A stretch of 5,637 bases of DNA from Planctomycetaceae bacterium (GTDB lineage Bacteria > Planctomycetota > Planctomycetia > Pirellulales > Thermoguttaceae): the NCBI GenBank assembly GCA_031288955.1, contig JAITQJ010000330.1, positions 1-5,637 of the forward strand, given 5' to 3'. Of this stretch, positions 5,285 to 5,637 are shown one piece after another. A program made the position numbers and the translations under genes. Position 1 is the stretch's first letter. Every line of letters starts with the position of its first letter. The notes under the pieces are model-generated. The model was given only the letters and a program-made list of their open reading frames with translations. It did not search any database and was not told where the DNA came from.

Positions 5285-5596
5285 TTATCGTAGTTTTTCG
5301 ATTTCTTTGCGGGAGAGGTTTGTTGCCGCAACAATTTCGCTGATGGGGAGTTTTATACCCAGCAAGTATTGGGCAATCTTGACGGCTCGTCTGGCTTCGC
5401 CTTCCATAATTCCTTCCGCTCTGCCTCGTTCGAGACCTTCCATAACTCCTTCTGCCCTGCCTTTTTTAATTGATGCAGAAATGTCCATTCGCATCATTTC
5501 CCGCTTCTCCGCTAACATTCGTGTCCGCTCATCGACAGACCATTTTTTCAAAATGCCTACCGCCTTGCCAATCATCGGACTGTTTGCCGCTAACAT
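5285..5596 (-). CDS. Possible intragenic RpnS-like small protein (internal start in the Rpn-family gene)
   Basis: An in-frame ATG (5596-5594) inside the Rpn-family gene is preceded 8 nt upstream by a full AGGAGG (5610-5605). That makes it the best-looking translation start in the window. Translation here would give the 103-residue C-terminal tail without the nuclease core. In Escherichia coli, Rpn nucleases are known to be countered by small proteins translated from internal starts covering the C-terminal part. The match in position is an inference. The Shine-Dalgarno sequence could be a by-product of GAG GAG GAA glutamate codons, and the tail also belongs to the longer protein. Confidence 0.4.
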   Translation of the reverse strand: MLAANSPMIGKAVGILKKWSVDERTRMLAEKREMMRMDISASIKKGRAEGVMEGLERGRAEGIMEGEARRAVKIAQYLLGIKLPISEIVAATNLSRKEIEKLR

Positions 5597-5637
5597 TTCT
5601 AATTCCTCCTCTTTTTTCGTTTTGAAAAATTGTAACC
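5285..5637 (-). CDS. Partial Rpn-family (PD-(D/E)XK nuclease/transposase-like) protein, C-terminal part
   Basis: The frame ends at TAA (5287-5285) and is open through the right window edge, so only the last 116 residues are present. The text before the internal ATG at 5596 (FFKTKKEEELE) reads naturally into MLAANSPMIGKAVGILKKWS, typical of the family, so the gene does not start there. The tail has the family's usual layout: a helical segment with DERTRMLAEKREMMRMD, a Gly/Glu repeat with two copies of GRAEG[V/I]MEG 12 residues apart, and a closing helical part ending LSRKEIEKLR. The PD-(D/E)XK nuclease core should lie beyond the window and cannot be checked. Relatives are recombination-promoting nucleases, some toxic and linked to phage defence; many in other phyla are called transposases without proof. 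The gene ends 133 bp before the DUF1080 start on the same strand, with that gene's own promoter between. Confidence 0.8.
   Translation of the reverse strand, partial: LQFFKTKKEEELEMLAANSPMIGKAVGILKKWSVDERTRMLAEKREMMRMDISASIKKGRAEGVMEGLERGRAEGIMEGEARRAVKIAQYLLGIKLPISEIVAATNLSRKEIEKLR
5401..5461 (-). repeat. Two direct 25-bp repeats encoding the GRAEG[V/I]MEG motif
   Basis: Positions 5401-5425 and 5437-5461 match at 22 of 25 bases, 36 bp (12 codons) apart. They encode two copies of the charged GRAEG[V/I]MEG motif in the tail of the Rpn-family protein. The whole-codon period keeps the frame, so gain or loss of a copy would change tail length without breaking the gene. Confidence 0.75.
5605..5610 (-). 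promoter_or_regulatory. Internal Shine-Dalgarno sequence AGGAGG
   Basis: On the minus strand this full AGGAGG is 8 nt before the ATG at 5596, in frame within the Rpn-family gene. Its strength contrasts with the lack of such sites before the DUF1080, oxidoreductase and ABC genes. Confidence 0.5.

Noticed and set aside
5285..5596. Treating ATG 5596 as the sole start of a 103-residue stand-alone gene
   Set aside because: The frame continues upstream without a stop to the window edge and the upstream residues fit the Rpn family, so a longer partial gene is more likely; the internal start is kept only as an additional product.

Overview
The window looks like chromosomal DNA from a Planctomycetes-type (PVC superphylum) bacterium. 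The clues are two proteins with 3-keto-disaccharide hydrolase (DUF1080) domains, a Tat-exported Gfo/Idh/MocA oxidoreductase, and the start of a protein resembling the planctomycete BBP7-type outer-membrane proteins. This assignment rests on remembered family distribution, not on a search. Base composition is close to even by eye. There are no RNA genes, CRISPR arrays or complete insertion sequences, and no stretch over 300 bases lacks a gene.

Layout. Positions 1-399 (minus) hold the N-terminal part of a secreted, probably outer-membrane protein that runs off the left edge. Positions 400-560 are a regulatory gap with a 12-bp-stem hairpin and a recurring octamer. Positions 561-1394 (minus) encode an MlaF/Mkl-type ABC ATPase with no permease gene next to it. 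A very compact divergent promoter region (about 1371-1452) separates it from a plus-strand gene (1436-3157) for a secreted protein with a Pro-rich linker, a charged helix and two tandem DUF1080 domains. That gene meets the next one tail to tail with a 4-bp overlap. Positions 3154-4470 (minus) encode the Gfo/Idh/MocA protein, preceded on the same strand by a single-domain DUF1080 protein (4520-5152), probably as a two-gene operon. Positions 5285-5637 (minus) hold the C-terminal part of an Rpn/PD-(D/E)XK nuclease-transposase family protein that runs off the right edge.

How the genes may work together. A secreted oxidoreductase beside two secreted DUF1080 proteins suggests extracytoplasmic glycoside breakdown through 3-keto intermediates. 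However, the oxidoreductase has replaced all three catalytic positions usual in its family (Lys to Thr, Asp to Ala, His to Gln), so it may be a pseudoenzyme or have changed chemistry.

Most interesting signals: (1) that Gfo/Idh protein without its catalytic triad; (2) a strong internal ribosome binding site and ATG in the Rpn-family gene, placed where an RpnS-like intragenic antitoxin would start; (3) the same promoter form, TTGACA-N16/17-GACAAT, at three starts, two of them facing each other as a 19-bp imperfect inverted repeat, all three in front of genes without a Shine-Dalgarno sequence.
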